The notes under the pieces were generated by a model. The model saw only the letters and a list, made by a program, of their open reading frames with translations. It searched no databases and was not told the DNA's origin. From positions 1 to 7,541 of the forward strand of contig NZ_JBOFOR010000049.1 of NCBI RefSeq assembly GCF_051659545.1: a DNA stretch of 7,541 nt, given 5' to 3'. Position numbers and translations under genes: made by a program. Source of the DNA: JBOFOR01 sp051659545 (lineage in GTDB: Bacteria; Bacillota; Clostridia; Peptostreptococcales; Peptostreptococcaceae). Below are positions 1-5,902 of this stretch, one piece after another. Within the stretch, counting starts at the first letter, position 1; each line of letters starts with the position of its first letter.

Positions 1-183
1 TTGTAGTAGCTTTCCTAATAAGCATATTTTACTAAATATACTAGACAATATATACGAGTTAAAAATTTAAAAAGTATTTAATTTAATATTCTGAAAAAAG
101 GATTGTATCCTGGACCTTAGAGAAAGTGTATTCTTTTTAGGTAAATAAATTAGAAATTTGCTAGATTTAACATAAACAAAATA

Positions 184-225
184 AACACATCTAATTTTAT
201 TAAAATTGATAAAATTAAATGTGTT
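184..225. repeat. Imperfect hairpin upstream of the first gene
   Basis: Arms 184-200 and 209-225 pair over 17 positions with one C/A mismatch (191/218) around an 8-base loop. No T tract follows on the plus strand. On the minus strand the hairpin is followed by TTTATTTTG-like sequence, so it could end a leftward transcript or form a leader structure for the gene at 277. The rest of bases 1-276 shows no gene I can support. Confidence 0.5.
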
Positions 226-276
226 CATGAATAATTCAGGATAATATAAATAAATCTAATATTAAGGAGACAAAGA

Positions 277-888
277 ATGAAGTTTTACTCAGTAAAAGAA
301 CTAATACCAGAGATAACTGGAATAGACGAAAAATATGATAAGAGATATGAGTCAGAATCAAGAAAGGTATATAGAATAGATGAGAGTATAAGAAGTATAA
401 GTTCTTATCACGATACACAAGGAATACCAGAGTGCAATAAAGATTCATATCTAAAGATGATGAAAGCTATATATAATGACGATGAAGTACAAGCAATAGC
501 AAGAAATATAAAGAATAAAAAGAATATTTCAGACGAACAAGCATTAAGATTTTTTGACTTTATACTAGATAAAATAGAGGACAAAGAACTTAAAAAGTAT
601 TTAGGCAGATACAGAGATGAATTAAGAAGTGAAGAATTACTCAAAGTTACAGAAGATATAAATAAAGAGATAATGATATTCATGAGTGAAAATCAAGACC
701 TAGCATATGAAAGTCAGATAAAAACATTGGAGCAATTAAGAGATACAGTAAAAGAAACGTTAAATGACTACAGAAAACAAATAAATGTAATAAGAGATTT
801 AAATAGCTATGTCTATTCAGAAGAAGGATGGATAGATATGGTATCAAAAATAGACAAACATATAAATGAATACAAGATGAAAAAATAG
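277..888 (+). CDS. Hypothetical charged, helix-rich protein, 203 aa
   Basis: I do not recognise this protein. The ATG at 277 has a good ribosome binding site, AAGGAGA at 264-270, six bases upstream. The sequence is rich in Lys, Glu, Asp and Ile, has a single Cys (residue 53), and shows no signal peptide or membrane segment, so it is probably cytoplasmic. Residues ~85-175 have a long heptad-like charged pattern (for example DKIEDKELKKYL and LEQLRDTVKETLNDY), suggesting long helices or coiled coil. A strong intrinsic terminator begins 4 bases after the stop, so the gene is a transcription unit separate from the genes that follow. Its codon use matches the downstream recombinase module, so I place it in the same element. 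A structural, partner-binding or regulatory role is possible, but nothing in the sequence fixes one. Confidence 0.85.
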   Translation: MKFYSVKELIPEITGIDEKYDKRYESESRKVYRIDESIRSISSYHDTQGIPECNKDSYLKMMKAIYNDDEVQAIARNIKNKKNISDEQALRFFDFILDKIEDKELKKYLGRYRDELRSEELLKVTEDINKEIMIFMSENQDLAYESQIKTLEQLRDTVKETLNDYRKQINVIRDLNSYVYSEEGWIDMVSKIDKHINEYKMKK

Positions 889-891
889 ATG

Positions 892-933
892 AAAACAAGA
901 CTTAGTCAATGACAAATTAAGTCTTGTTTTTTT
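892..933 (+). terminator. Strong intrinsic terminator after the first gene
   Basis: A perfect 13-bp stem (892-904 with 918-930, AAAACAAGACTTA and its complement) encloses a 13-base loop and runs into a T tract at 927-933. It starts 4 bases after the stop of the gene at 277-888 and should end that transcript. Confidence 0.93.
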
Positions 934-961
934 GTCATAAAAAAAATTTTCATTATACGAT
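932..961 (+). promoter_or_regulatory. Possible promoter of the replication-type operon
   Basis: TTGTCA at 932-937 resembles a -35 box. TATACG at 954-959 (16-base spacer) or TACGAT at 956-961 (18-base spacer) resembles a -10 box. A new promoter is expected here because a strong terminator isolates the upstream gene. The match is partial and the -35 box overlaps the terminator's T tract. Confidence 0.35.
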
Positions 962-974
962 AACATGGTATTTG

Positions 975-994
975 TAGTTAGCAGAGACTAACTA
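975..994. promoter_or_regulatory. Dyad downstream of the possible promoter; candidate operator
   Basis: TAGTTAG (975-981) and CTAACTA (988-994) form a perfect 7-bp dyad around CAGAGA, followed by a direct repeat of TAACTATA (989-996 and 999-1006). It lies just downstream of the likely transcription start and about 40 bases before the start codon at 1034, a usual place for a repressor site or a 5' mRNA hairpin. Which protein would bind it is unknown. Confidence 0.35.
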
Positions 995-1033
995 TAGATA
1001 ACTATATGATTGTATATTTGGAGGAATGTTGAA

Positions 1034-1501
1034 ATGACAAGATTAAAGAGAGTTCAAAAAATAGTAAAGGTTGCAGAAGAAAAGAAAGAAGTAAGTAAAA
1101 CAAGATTGAAAAGGCTTAGAAAGTTAAGCATAGGTACACATGAAGTTGAAATCACAAGTGCAGAACTATCGGAAAATAAGGACTACTTAATAAATTTAGG
1201 ATTACAGTCAATGGAAGATGAAAGAAAAGGAAGGTTCTCTATACCAATAGATGGGTTTTCAATGGATAGTTTGTTAGAAATCATATATGGAGAATGTGAT
1301 CAAGAGGAGGTATGTTTAGAAGAGTTAGTAGGGCATAAAGTGATTGCAGTAATAGTGAGAAACGGAAAATTCTTGAATGTAGACTATTTTGAGTCATTAG
1401 ATAATGCTGAGGAAGAAGATGAAATAGACCTATACCAAGAACTTGAAGATAATAATGAAGAATACCTAGAAGATGAAATAGAATTAGACGATTTCATATA
1501 G
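1034..1501 (+). CDS. Small protein with basic head, OB-like middle and SSB-like acidic tail, 155 aa
   Basis: The ATG at 1034 is chosen over an in-frame ATG at 1010 because GGAGGA (1020-1025) lies 8 bases before it. Three zones are visible. Residues 1-31 are strongly basic (KRVQK, KTRLKRLRK). Residues ~32-120 alternate short hydrophobic strands in an OB-fold-like way (IGTHEVEITSAEL, KVIAVIVRNGKFLNVDYF). Residues 121-155 are very acidic and end LDDFI. An acidic tail ending in hydrophobic residues is known from bacterial SSB and from phage ssDNA-binding proteins such as T7 gp2.5, where it recruits replication partners. Together with the ATPase gene 12 bases downstream, this makes a single-strand-DNA-binding or replication accessory role plausible. 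That role is inferred from layout; I recognise no named family with certainty. Its stop overlaps the next gene's ribosome binding site, implying a shared transcript. Confidence 0.85.
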   Translation: MTRLKRVQKIVKVAEEKKEVSKTRLKRLRKLSIGTHEVEITSAELSENKDYLINLGLQSMEDERKGRFSIPIDGFSMDSLLEIIYGECDQEEVCLEELVGHKVIAVIVRNGKFLNVDYFESLDNAEEEDEIDLYQELEDNNEEYLEDEIELDDFI

Positions 1502-1513
1502 GAGGTAGAACAA

Positions 1514-3154
1514 ATGACAGATGTAAAAATGGACATGCCATTTGAAGAAGTAACATTAGAACCTGATGATGGAGTATACCTAGAAGATGATAAATTTGGA
1601 ACAATGAAAGTATCAGAACCAATTTGGATAGAATCATGTGAAAGAAATATAGATAATGATGAAATGACTGCAACGATAATGTGCAAAAATCTTGGAAGAA
1701 AAAATAAAGTAATAGCCAAAAGGGAGGAATATCTAGACCCTAGAATACTGTTAACTTATCAAAAAGTAGGATTTGATGTGAATATATTCAATAAGAATAC
1801 AATAGTAAAACACCTAATAAATGAAGAAAAAATAATGAAAATAGACCAAGTTCATTCACAACTTGGATTTGGAGAGCATGAAGGAAAGACAATTTACAAG
1901 GCACATAACTCTATAGGTACAGACAGTACCTATAGAGGAAGCTTTGACATAAATCCTAAAGGGAATAAAGATGTTTGGTTAACTATGTTGGAAGATAAAG
2001 TACTAGGTAATGTAAACCTTGAACTAATTTGTTCAATCTCACTAACATCAATACTATTAGGATTCATAGGAGAAGAATATTCACTAGAAACTATAATTGT
2101 ACATCTAGTTGGAAATAGTACAACGGGAAAAAGTACGGCATTGAGATTAGCTATATCAATATTTGGTTCTATAAAATTAGGTAATAATTCATTACTTTCA
2201 ACTTACAATACAACTCATAATGCAATGATGAAGAAGTTATGTGGAACAAAAGGAGTAACATTCGCATTTGATGAGATTTCTATAAGTAACATAGGAAATT
2301 TCACACAGACAATCTACACTCTTTCACAAGGGGTAGATAAAGCAAGACTAAATAAGAATTCAGAACAAAAAGAACAAGAAAGTTGGTTAGGAACAATACT
2401 CTCAAATGGTGAAAAATCATTACTAAATTCAGCTAACAAAAATGCTGGAATACAGATAAGAGTAATAGAAATAGAAGATATTTCTTGGACAAGTAGTGCA
2501 GAAAATGCAGAAGAAATAAATAGGATAGTAGCGAAGAATAGTGGTCATATAGCTATTGAAATAGCAGAATACATGATGGAACTAGGCAAGGAAGAAGTAA
2601 GTAAAAGATATGAAAAAAACGTGGAAATGATAAAACAAGTAATGATTAAAAATAACTTAGAAGATGAATTCACAAGTAGAAGAGCTAATAAACTAGCAAC
2701 AATAACTACTACAGCTAAGATATTTCAAGAATACCTTAGTAAAGAAGTAGGAAAAGAGATTAAGTTAGACATAAAAGGAATGATACAGGTACTTACTGAT
2801 GTAGAAAGAGAATCAATAAAATCTAGAAATTTAGATAAGTCAGCATTAGAACATATACGTCAATACATCTTAGACAATAAACATAAATTTGAAAAGAATT
2901 GGGAAGAAAAACCTAAGGGACAACTGATAGGAAAGCTAACAAGGAAAAAAGACTATTTAGAACTTGAAATGACGCCATCAAAGTTCAAAGAAATGTTAAA
3001 AGAAGGTGGATATGAAAGTGATAAGGTAGTTCTAAAGGAGCTTAAAAATAAAGGAATGCTTGATTGTGATAGCGATAGGTACACAAGAAAACGAAATACG
3101 GATGCAGGTAATATACCTGTAATAGTAGTAAAGCTACTGAAAAAAGATAAATAA
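1514..3154 (+). CDS. DUF927-type P-loop ATPase, probable helicase of the element, 546 aa
   Basis: The start at 1514 is preceded by AGGAGG (1500-1505), which overlaps the previous stop. The protein resembles DUF927 proteins of phages and integrative elements, which are AAA+/SF3-like ATPases thought to act as replication helicases. Visible landmarks are a Walker A motif GNSTTGKST at residues 200-208, a Walker B segment VTFAFDEIS at 248-256 with acidic D253-E254, a sensor-like stretch SWLGTILSNGEKSL around 290-303, and IQIRVIEIE around 313-321. Residues ~480-525 (MTPSKFKEML, VVLKELKNKGML) look like a C-terminal winged helix. Many DUF927 homologues sit with a Toprim or primase domain; none is visible here, so priming would come from another gene or the host. 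DNA unwinding for element replication is an inference from the family. A perfect hairpin lies inside the gene at 1909-1937. Confidence 0.9.
   Translation: MTDVKMDMPFEEVTLEPDDGVYLEDDKFGTMKVSEPIWIESCERNIDNDEMTATIMCKNLGRKNKVIAKREEYLDPRILLTYQKVGFDVNIFNKNTIVKHLINEEKIMKIDQVHSQLGFGEHEGKTIYKAHNSIGTDSTYRGSFDINPKGNKDVWLTMLEDKVLGNVNLELICSISLTSILLGFIGEEYSLETIIVHLVGNSTTGKSTALRLAISIFGSIKLGNNSLLSTYNTTHNAMMKKLCGTKGVTFAFDEISISNIGNFTQTIYTLSQGVDKARLNKNSEQKEQESWLGTILSNGEKSLLNSANKNAGIQIRVIEIEDISWTSSAENAEEINRIVAKNSGHIAIEIAEYMMELGKEEVSKRYEKNVEMIKQVMIKNNLEDEFTSRRANKLATITTTAKIFQEYLSKEVGKEIKLDIKGMIQVLTDVERESIKSRNLDKSALEHIRQYILDNKHKFEKNWEEKPKGQLIGKLTRKKDYLELEMTPSKFKEMLKEGGYESDKVVLKELKNKGMLDCDSDRYTRKRNTDAGNIPVIVVKLLKKDK
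1909..1937. repeat. Perfect 12-bp hairpin inside the ATPase gene
   Basis: CTCTATAGGTAC (1909-1920) and its exact complement (1926-1937) enclose the 5-base loop AGACA. It encodes residues around NSIGTDSTYRGS, just before the ATPase core. The sequence ATAGGTACA also occurs at 1130-1138 and 3075-3083. A perfect 12-bp stem is unusual inside coding sequence; a protein-binding or RNA-processing site is possible. Confidence 0.6.
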
Positions 3155-3162
3155 AGATGAAT

Positions 3163-3197
3163 GGGTAAACGGTAAAGAAATAAAACCACGTTTCCAC
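3163..3197 (+). promoter_or_regulatory. CACGTTTCCAC leader site upstream of the AbrB-like gene
   Basis: CACGTTTCCAC at 3187-3197 is followed by ATATGAAAC and a GGAGG site. The same order (11-mer, then ATGAAAC, then GGAGG) recurs upstream of the gene at 3813. A poorer left arm, GGGTAAACGG at 3163-3172, stands where the perfect left arm stands in the second leader. The 11-mer ends 39 bases before the start codon at 3237. It is probably a control site shared by the two transcripts; the mechanism is not visible. Confidence 0.5.
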
Positions 3198-3236
3198 ATA
3201 TGAAACTAAATAAAAAATAATTTGGAGGAATTAAAT

Positions 3237-3695
3237 ATGGAAAACATAAAGGAAGTAATAACAGTAGATGAAATGAATGAAAGCAATTTAAATAATAAGG
3301 TATATAATCCTTTAAAAGTAATCAAACCAAAAAGCATGAGCAAAACTAGAGATACTAAAAGTTCAAAAGGTATATGTACAGTGATAAATTCTAAACAGAA
3401 TGGTAAGAGATTAATCTTAGCGAAAGAAACCATGGATTACCTTAAAAATCCATCAAAAATTGAAGTTGGATTTACTGAAGATGGCATAGTAATAGCTGAG
3501 AAATTACCAGAGAATGGAGTAGAGTTTTCTATAAAGAAAAGTGGAAATAAAATGGTAATATATTCATCAGAATTAGTCAAAGAAATAACACAGTTATTTA
3601 ACTTAGATTTTAGTGACAGAGTATCAATTACATTTACTGAATCAGAGAAGTATGATGATTTAGATAATCCTATAGTTAAGATTAAGACTAGATAG
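3237..3695 (+). CDS. Protein with two tandem AbrB-like segments, possible DNA-binding regulator, 152 aa
   Basis: The ATG at 3237 is preferred to the in-frame TTG at 3222 because GGAGG (3224-3228) lies 8 bases upstream of it and overlaps the TTG. Residues 1-45 are polar and probably disordered. Two similar strand-helix-strand units follow: residues ~47-89 (GKRLILAKETMDYL, then KIEVGFTEDGIVIAEKL) and ~98-149 (GNKMVIYSSELVKEI, then DRVSITFTESEKY). Each follows the SpoVT/AbrB swapped-hairpin pattern, in which a kGRitIPkel-like strand and turn leads to a dkveve-dgkii strand pair. That family usually binds DNA as dimers, so a tandem copy could act as a one-chain unit. This is pattern matching, not a firm family call. 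The conserved leader with CACGTTTCCAC upstream raises the possibility of self-regulation. Confidence 0.85.
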   Translation: MENIKEVITVDEMNESNLNNKVYNPLKVIKPKSMSKTRDTKSSKGICTVINSKQNGKRLILAKETMDYLKNPSKIEVGFTEDGIVIAEKLPENGVEFSIKKSGNKMVIYSSELVKEITQLFNLDFSDRVSITFTESEKYDDLDNPIVKIKTR

Positions 3696-3738
3696 TCATA
3701 CACAAAAGGAAATCATTGCTTTAAGTTAAATGATGGAA

Positions 3739-3759
3739 AATTGACGTGGAAACGTGGAA
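3739..3759 (+). repeat. 21-base exact direct repeat, intergenic copy
   Basis: Bases 3739-3759 are identical to 4734-4754 inside the recombinase gene. The copy contains GTGGAAACGTG and two ACGTGGA half-sites 8 bases apart (3744-3750, 3752-3758). It includes the left arm of the hairpin at 3746-3781. Confidence 0.8.
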
Positions 3760-3781
3760 AAAAAGAAAAGCACGTTTCCAC
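3746..3781. promoter_or_regulatory. Perfect 11-bp inverted repeat with all-purine loop upstream of the recombinase pair
   Basis: GTGGAAACGTG (3746-3756) and CACGTTTCCAC (3771-3781) are exact complements around a 14-base loop of A and G only. No T tract follows, so it is not a normal terminator. It ends 31 bases before the ATG at 3813. Candidates are an operator, an mRNA leader hairpin, or a replication or transfer origin. Its right arm recurs at 3187-3197 and its left arm at 4741-4751. Confidence 0.65.
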
Positions 3782-3812
3782 ATGAAACATAACATAATGT
3801 TGGAGGACAACT

Positions 3813-3932
3813 ATGGATACAGTATCAATGGAGCAGATAAAATCAGATGAAATAATAAATATACTAAGTAACATAATACAAAAACACATAATAAAAGCTA
3901 AAGAATCAACTGGAGGAGAAGATAATGAGTAA
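3813..3932 (+). CDS. Small ORF of 39 aa, overlapping the recombinase start
   Basis: The ATG at 3813 has GGAGG (3802-3806) six bases upstream, and the frame stays open to TAA at 3930-3932. It overlaps the recombinase start codon region by 8 bases, a layout typical of translational coupling. The predicted product has a helix-like middle (DEIINILSNIIQKHIIKA) and a short acidic end (GGEDNE). There is no signal or membrane segment. It could be a small partner of the recombinase, or merely a leader peptide controlling its translation. The good ribosome binding site and the tight coupling are what support it; the family is not recognised. Confidence 0.65.
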   Translation: MDTVSMEQIKSDEIINILSNIIQKHIIKAKESTGGEDNE

Positions 3933-5574
3933 AAGAGTAGCCATATATTGTAGAGTATCAACAACAGAACAAGCTGAAGAAGGTTACAGTATAGATGAGC
4001 AAAACATAAAGATAAGAGAATATTGTGAGAAAGAAGGTCATGAAATATACAACCTCTACGAAGATAGAGGGATAAGTGGAAAGAACATAACAAATAGACC
4101 AGGTATAAAACAACTACTACATGATGCAACTAAGAATAAATTTGACTTAGTAATAGTTTGGAAATTGAATAGAATAAGTAGAAAACTATTAGACATACTT
4201 AACATAGTAGATTTGCTAAATAGACATAACATAGCATTTCGTTCATTAACAGAAAGTTTTGAAACAGAAACAGCAACAGGAAAGTTACAACTAAACATAA
4301 TGGGAGCGATAGGGGAGTTTGAAAGAGAAACTATTGCAGAAAACGTAAAAATGGGATTATTAGCTAGAGCTAAAGAAGGTAGATGGAATGGAGGTGTAGT
4401 TTTAGGGTATGATTTAGTAGAAATATCTAATGAAGGAAAGAAGAGAAAGAATACTATTTTAAAAATAAATGAAGTAGAAGCTAATACAGTAAGAAGAATA
4501 TTTGAGCTATATAGTCAAGGATACGGATACAAAGCAGTAGTGAATAGGATAAATAAGGAAGGACATAAGACCAAGAGAAATTCAGTATTTGCAGTGAGTA
4601 CAGTAAAGGAAATACTTCAAAATCCAGTATACATTGGTAAGATAAGATACAATGTAAGACAAGATTGGAGCAAGAAAAGAAGAAATAACATAAATGCTAA
4701 TCCAATACTTTCAGAAGGAATACATGAACCAATAATTGACGTGGAAACGTGGAACAAAGTACAAGTGATACTAAAGGAAAGAAGTAAAAAACATAATAAA
4801 ATCTATGATAGTGAATTTCCATTAACAGGAATACTAAGATGTCCTGTATGTGGAGCAGGGATGACGATAAATAGGTCTACTGCTAAAAGGAAGGATGGAA
4901 CTAGAAGGATAAATGAATACTATTCTTGTGGAAACTGGAAGAATAAAGGAACATCTGTATGTAACTCTAACTCTATACGCACAGAGATAGCAGATGAATA
5001 TGTGTTAGGTAAGATAATGGAGCTAATAAATGATGAATCCATATTAAGTAGAGTAGTTGATAACATAAATAAGAACAAGTCTACTAAATTGAAACCAACA
5101 TTGGAACAATTAGGACAAATAGATAAAGAGATAGAAAAGCTAACAGGTAAGAAGAATAAAAATATAGAACTATTTGAAGATGGAATACTAGATAAAAGTG
5201 AGCTATCAACAAGAGTAAAAGCAATAAATGATGACATAGAGAAACTAAAGTACAGAGAACAAGAACTAAAACAGGATCTCCAACTAGCAGAAGGAGAGCC
5301 AATACCATTTGAATTAGTGAATGAAGTAATGCAAAGGTTCAAAGAAGTATTCTTAGGAATGAGTACAAGTCAACAAAGGAAACAACTAATACATTTGCTA
5401 GTTTCAAAGATAACAATAAATAAGGAAAGAGAGATAGATAGCATAGAGATACAAATAAATGATGATGTGATAACATACTTAATGAAGGATGGGTTGCCTA
5501 AAGAACAAGGTAACCCATCCTTTTTGCATTTGCTTGGAATGAATTGTGTAAATCTTAAAATAAAAGTATGTTAG
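3925..5574 (+). CDS. Large serine recombinase (integrase), 549 aa
   Basis: The ATG at 3925 has GGAGGAG (3912-3918) upstream. Residues 1-150 form the resolvase-type catalytic domain: YCRVSTTEQ with catalytic Ser12 and Arg10, and WKLNRISRKLLDI with Arg83 and Arg86. Residues ~160-285 match the recombinase domain (GYKAVVNRIN, NPVYIGKI, HEPIIDVETW). A zinc-ribbon pair follows (C306, C309, C335, C346), then a coiled coil at ~395-455 and the usual C-terminal strand region (SKITINK, SIEIQI). The length fits TnpX-like and phage integrases. Such enzymes cut and rejoin attachment sites through a Ser-DNA link and integrate the element; excision usually needs a small accessory factor. Oddities: a strong intrinsic terminator is embedded in the frame at 5487-5525, so the last ~27 residues may be an extension, and residues ~270-276 are encoded by the 21-base repeat. 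Confidence 0.96.
   Translation: MSKRVAIYCRVSTTEQAEEGYSIDEQNIKIREYCEKEGHEIYNLYEDRGISGKNITNRPGIKQLLHDATKNKFDLVIVWKLNRISRKLLDILNIVDLLNRHNIAFRSLTESFETETATGKLQLNIMGAIGEFERETIAENVKMGLLARAKEGRWNGGVVLGYDLVEISNEGKKRKNTILKINEVEANTVRRIFELYSQGYGYKAVVNRINKEGHKTKRNSVFAVSTVKEILQNPVYIGKIRYNVRQDWSKKRRNNINANPILSEGIHEPIIDVETWNKVQVILKERSKKHNKIYDSEFPLTGILRCPVCGAGMTINRSTAKRKDGTRRINEYYSCGNWKNKGTSVCNSNSIRTEIADEYVLGKIMELINDESILSRVVDNINKNKSTKLKPTLEQLGQIDKEIEKLTGKKNKNIELFEDGILDKSELSTRVKAINDDIEKLKYREQELKQDLQLAEGEPIPFELVNEVMQRFKEVFLGMSTSQQRKQLIHLLVSKITINKEREIDSIEIQINDDVITYLMKDGLPKEQGNPSFLHLLGMNCVNLKIKVC
4734..4754 (+). repeat. 21-base exact direct repeat, copy inside the recombinase gene
   Basis: Identical to 3739-3759. 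Here it encodes the IDVETWN segment of the recombinase domain, a conserved position in this family. It contains GTGGAAACGTG at 4741-4751 but has no complementary right arm nearby. Confidence 0.8.
5487..5525 (+). terminator. Intrinsic terminator embedded in the 3' end of the recombinase gene
   Basis: A 13-bp stem (5487-5499 with 5508-5520; one G/T wobble, 5496 with 5511) has outer arms GGATGGGTT and AACCCATCC, an 8-base loop, and TTTTT at 5521-5525. It lies in frame, at residues ~521-533 of the recombinase, so transcripts ending here would lack the annotated stop codon at 5572. Confidence 0.85.
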
Positions 5575-5628
5575 ATACATAACAGGGATAAAATCATAAT
5601 ACTAAAAAATATTTTGGAGGGATGAATA

Positions 5629-5892
5629 ATGAGTAAAGAAATGACTATGGAAGAGATATTAGATTTATTTGATAGAAAGAATGTGGGGAATACAAATACA
5701 ACAGTAAAGGCAAATGAGAATAGGAGTATTAATCATAGTACTAATATTACTATAAATAATTACTATATTAATTATATAACAGAAGTAAGAATTGAACCTG
5801 TAGAACAAAAGGTGTATAATGGAAACTCAACTACAACAAAAAGAAGAGATACATTAGATGCAATAATAGATTTATATAATCAAATATTTTAA
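5629..5892 (+). CDS. Small Asn/Thr-rich hypothetical protein, 87 aa
   Basis: The ATG at 5629 has GGAGGG (5616-5621) 7 bases upstream. A helix-like start (MEEILDLFDRKN) and a helix-like end (TLDAIIDLYNQIF) flank a polar Asn/Thr-rich middle (residues ~20-48) and a short strand-like stretch (TEVRIEPVEQKVY). No membrane or secretion signal is visible. It starts 54 bases after the recombinase stop and beyond the embedded terminator, so it may be read by readthrough or from its own promoter; TTGTGT at 5544-5549 and TATGTT at 5567-5572 are a weak candidate pair. A small gene beside a large serine recombinase can be the recombination directionality factor, but these share little sequence and nothing here proves it. 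I do not recognise the family. Confidence 0.75.
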   Translation: MSKEMTMEEILDLFDRKNVGNTNTTVKANENRSINHSTNITINNYYINYITEVRIEPVEQKVYNGNSTTTKRRDTLDAIIDLYNQIF

Positions 5893-5902
5893 TAATTTAA
5901 AG

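Larger units (their letters stand above)
277..5892 (+). mobile_element. Putative integrated mobile element (core genes; ends not defined)
   Basis: Seven consecutive plus-strand genes with similar A-rich composition include a large serine recombinase near one end and a DUF927-type ATPase, a combination known from phages, satellites and integrative elements of Firmicutes. The minus-strand catalase and MATE genes to the right look like ordinary chromosome. Recombinase genes of such elements usually sit next to an attachment site, so the right end is probably between 5893 and 6521. The left end may lie in the first 276 bases or outside the window. I found no convincing repeated core shared by the two flanks. 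No relaxase, capsid, portal or lysis gene is visible, so whether it is a satellite, a mobilizable element or part of a prophage is open. The coordinates cover only the gene block. Confidence 0.7.

Noticed and set aside
2..70. Plus-strand open frame of about 22 codons ending at TAA 68-70, possible C-terminus of a gene further left
   Set aside because: It is too short in AT-rich sequence to distinguish from chance, and nothing upstream is visible.
1462..1590. 15-base direct repeat ATACCTAGAAGATGA at 1462-1476 and 1576-1590
   Set aside because: Both copies encode acidic YLED-type stretches in low-complexity coding sequence, so a functional site is not needed to explain them.
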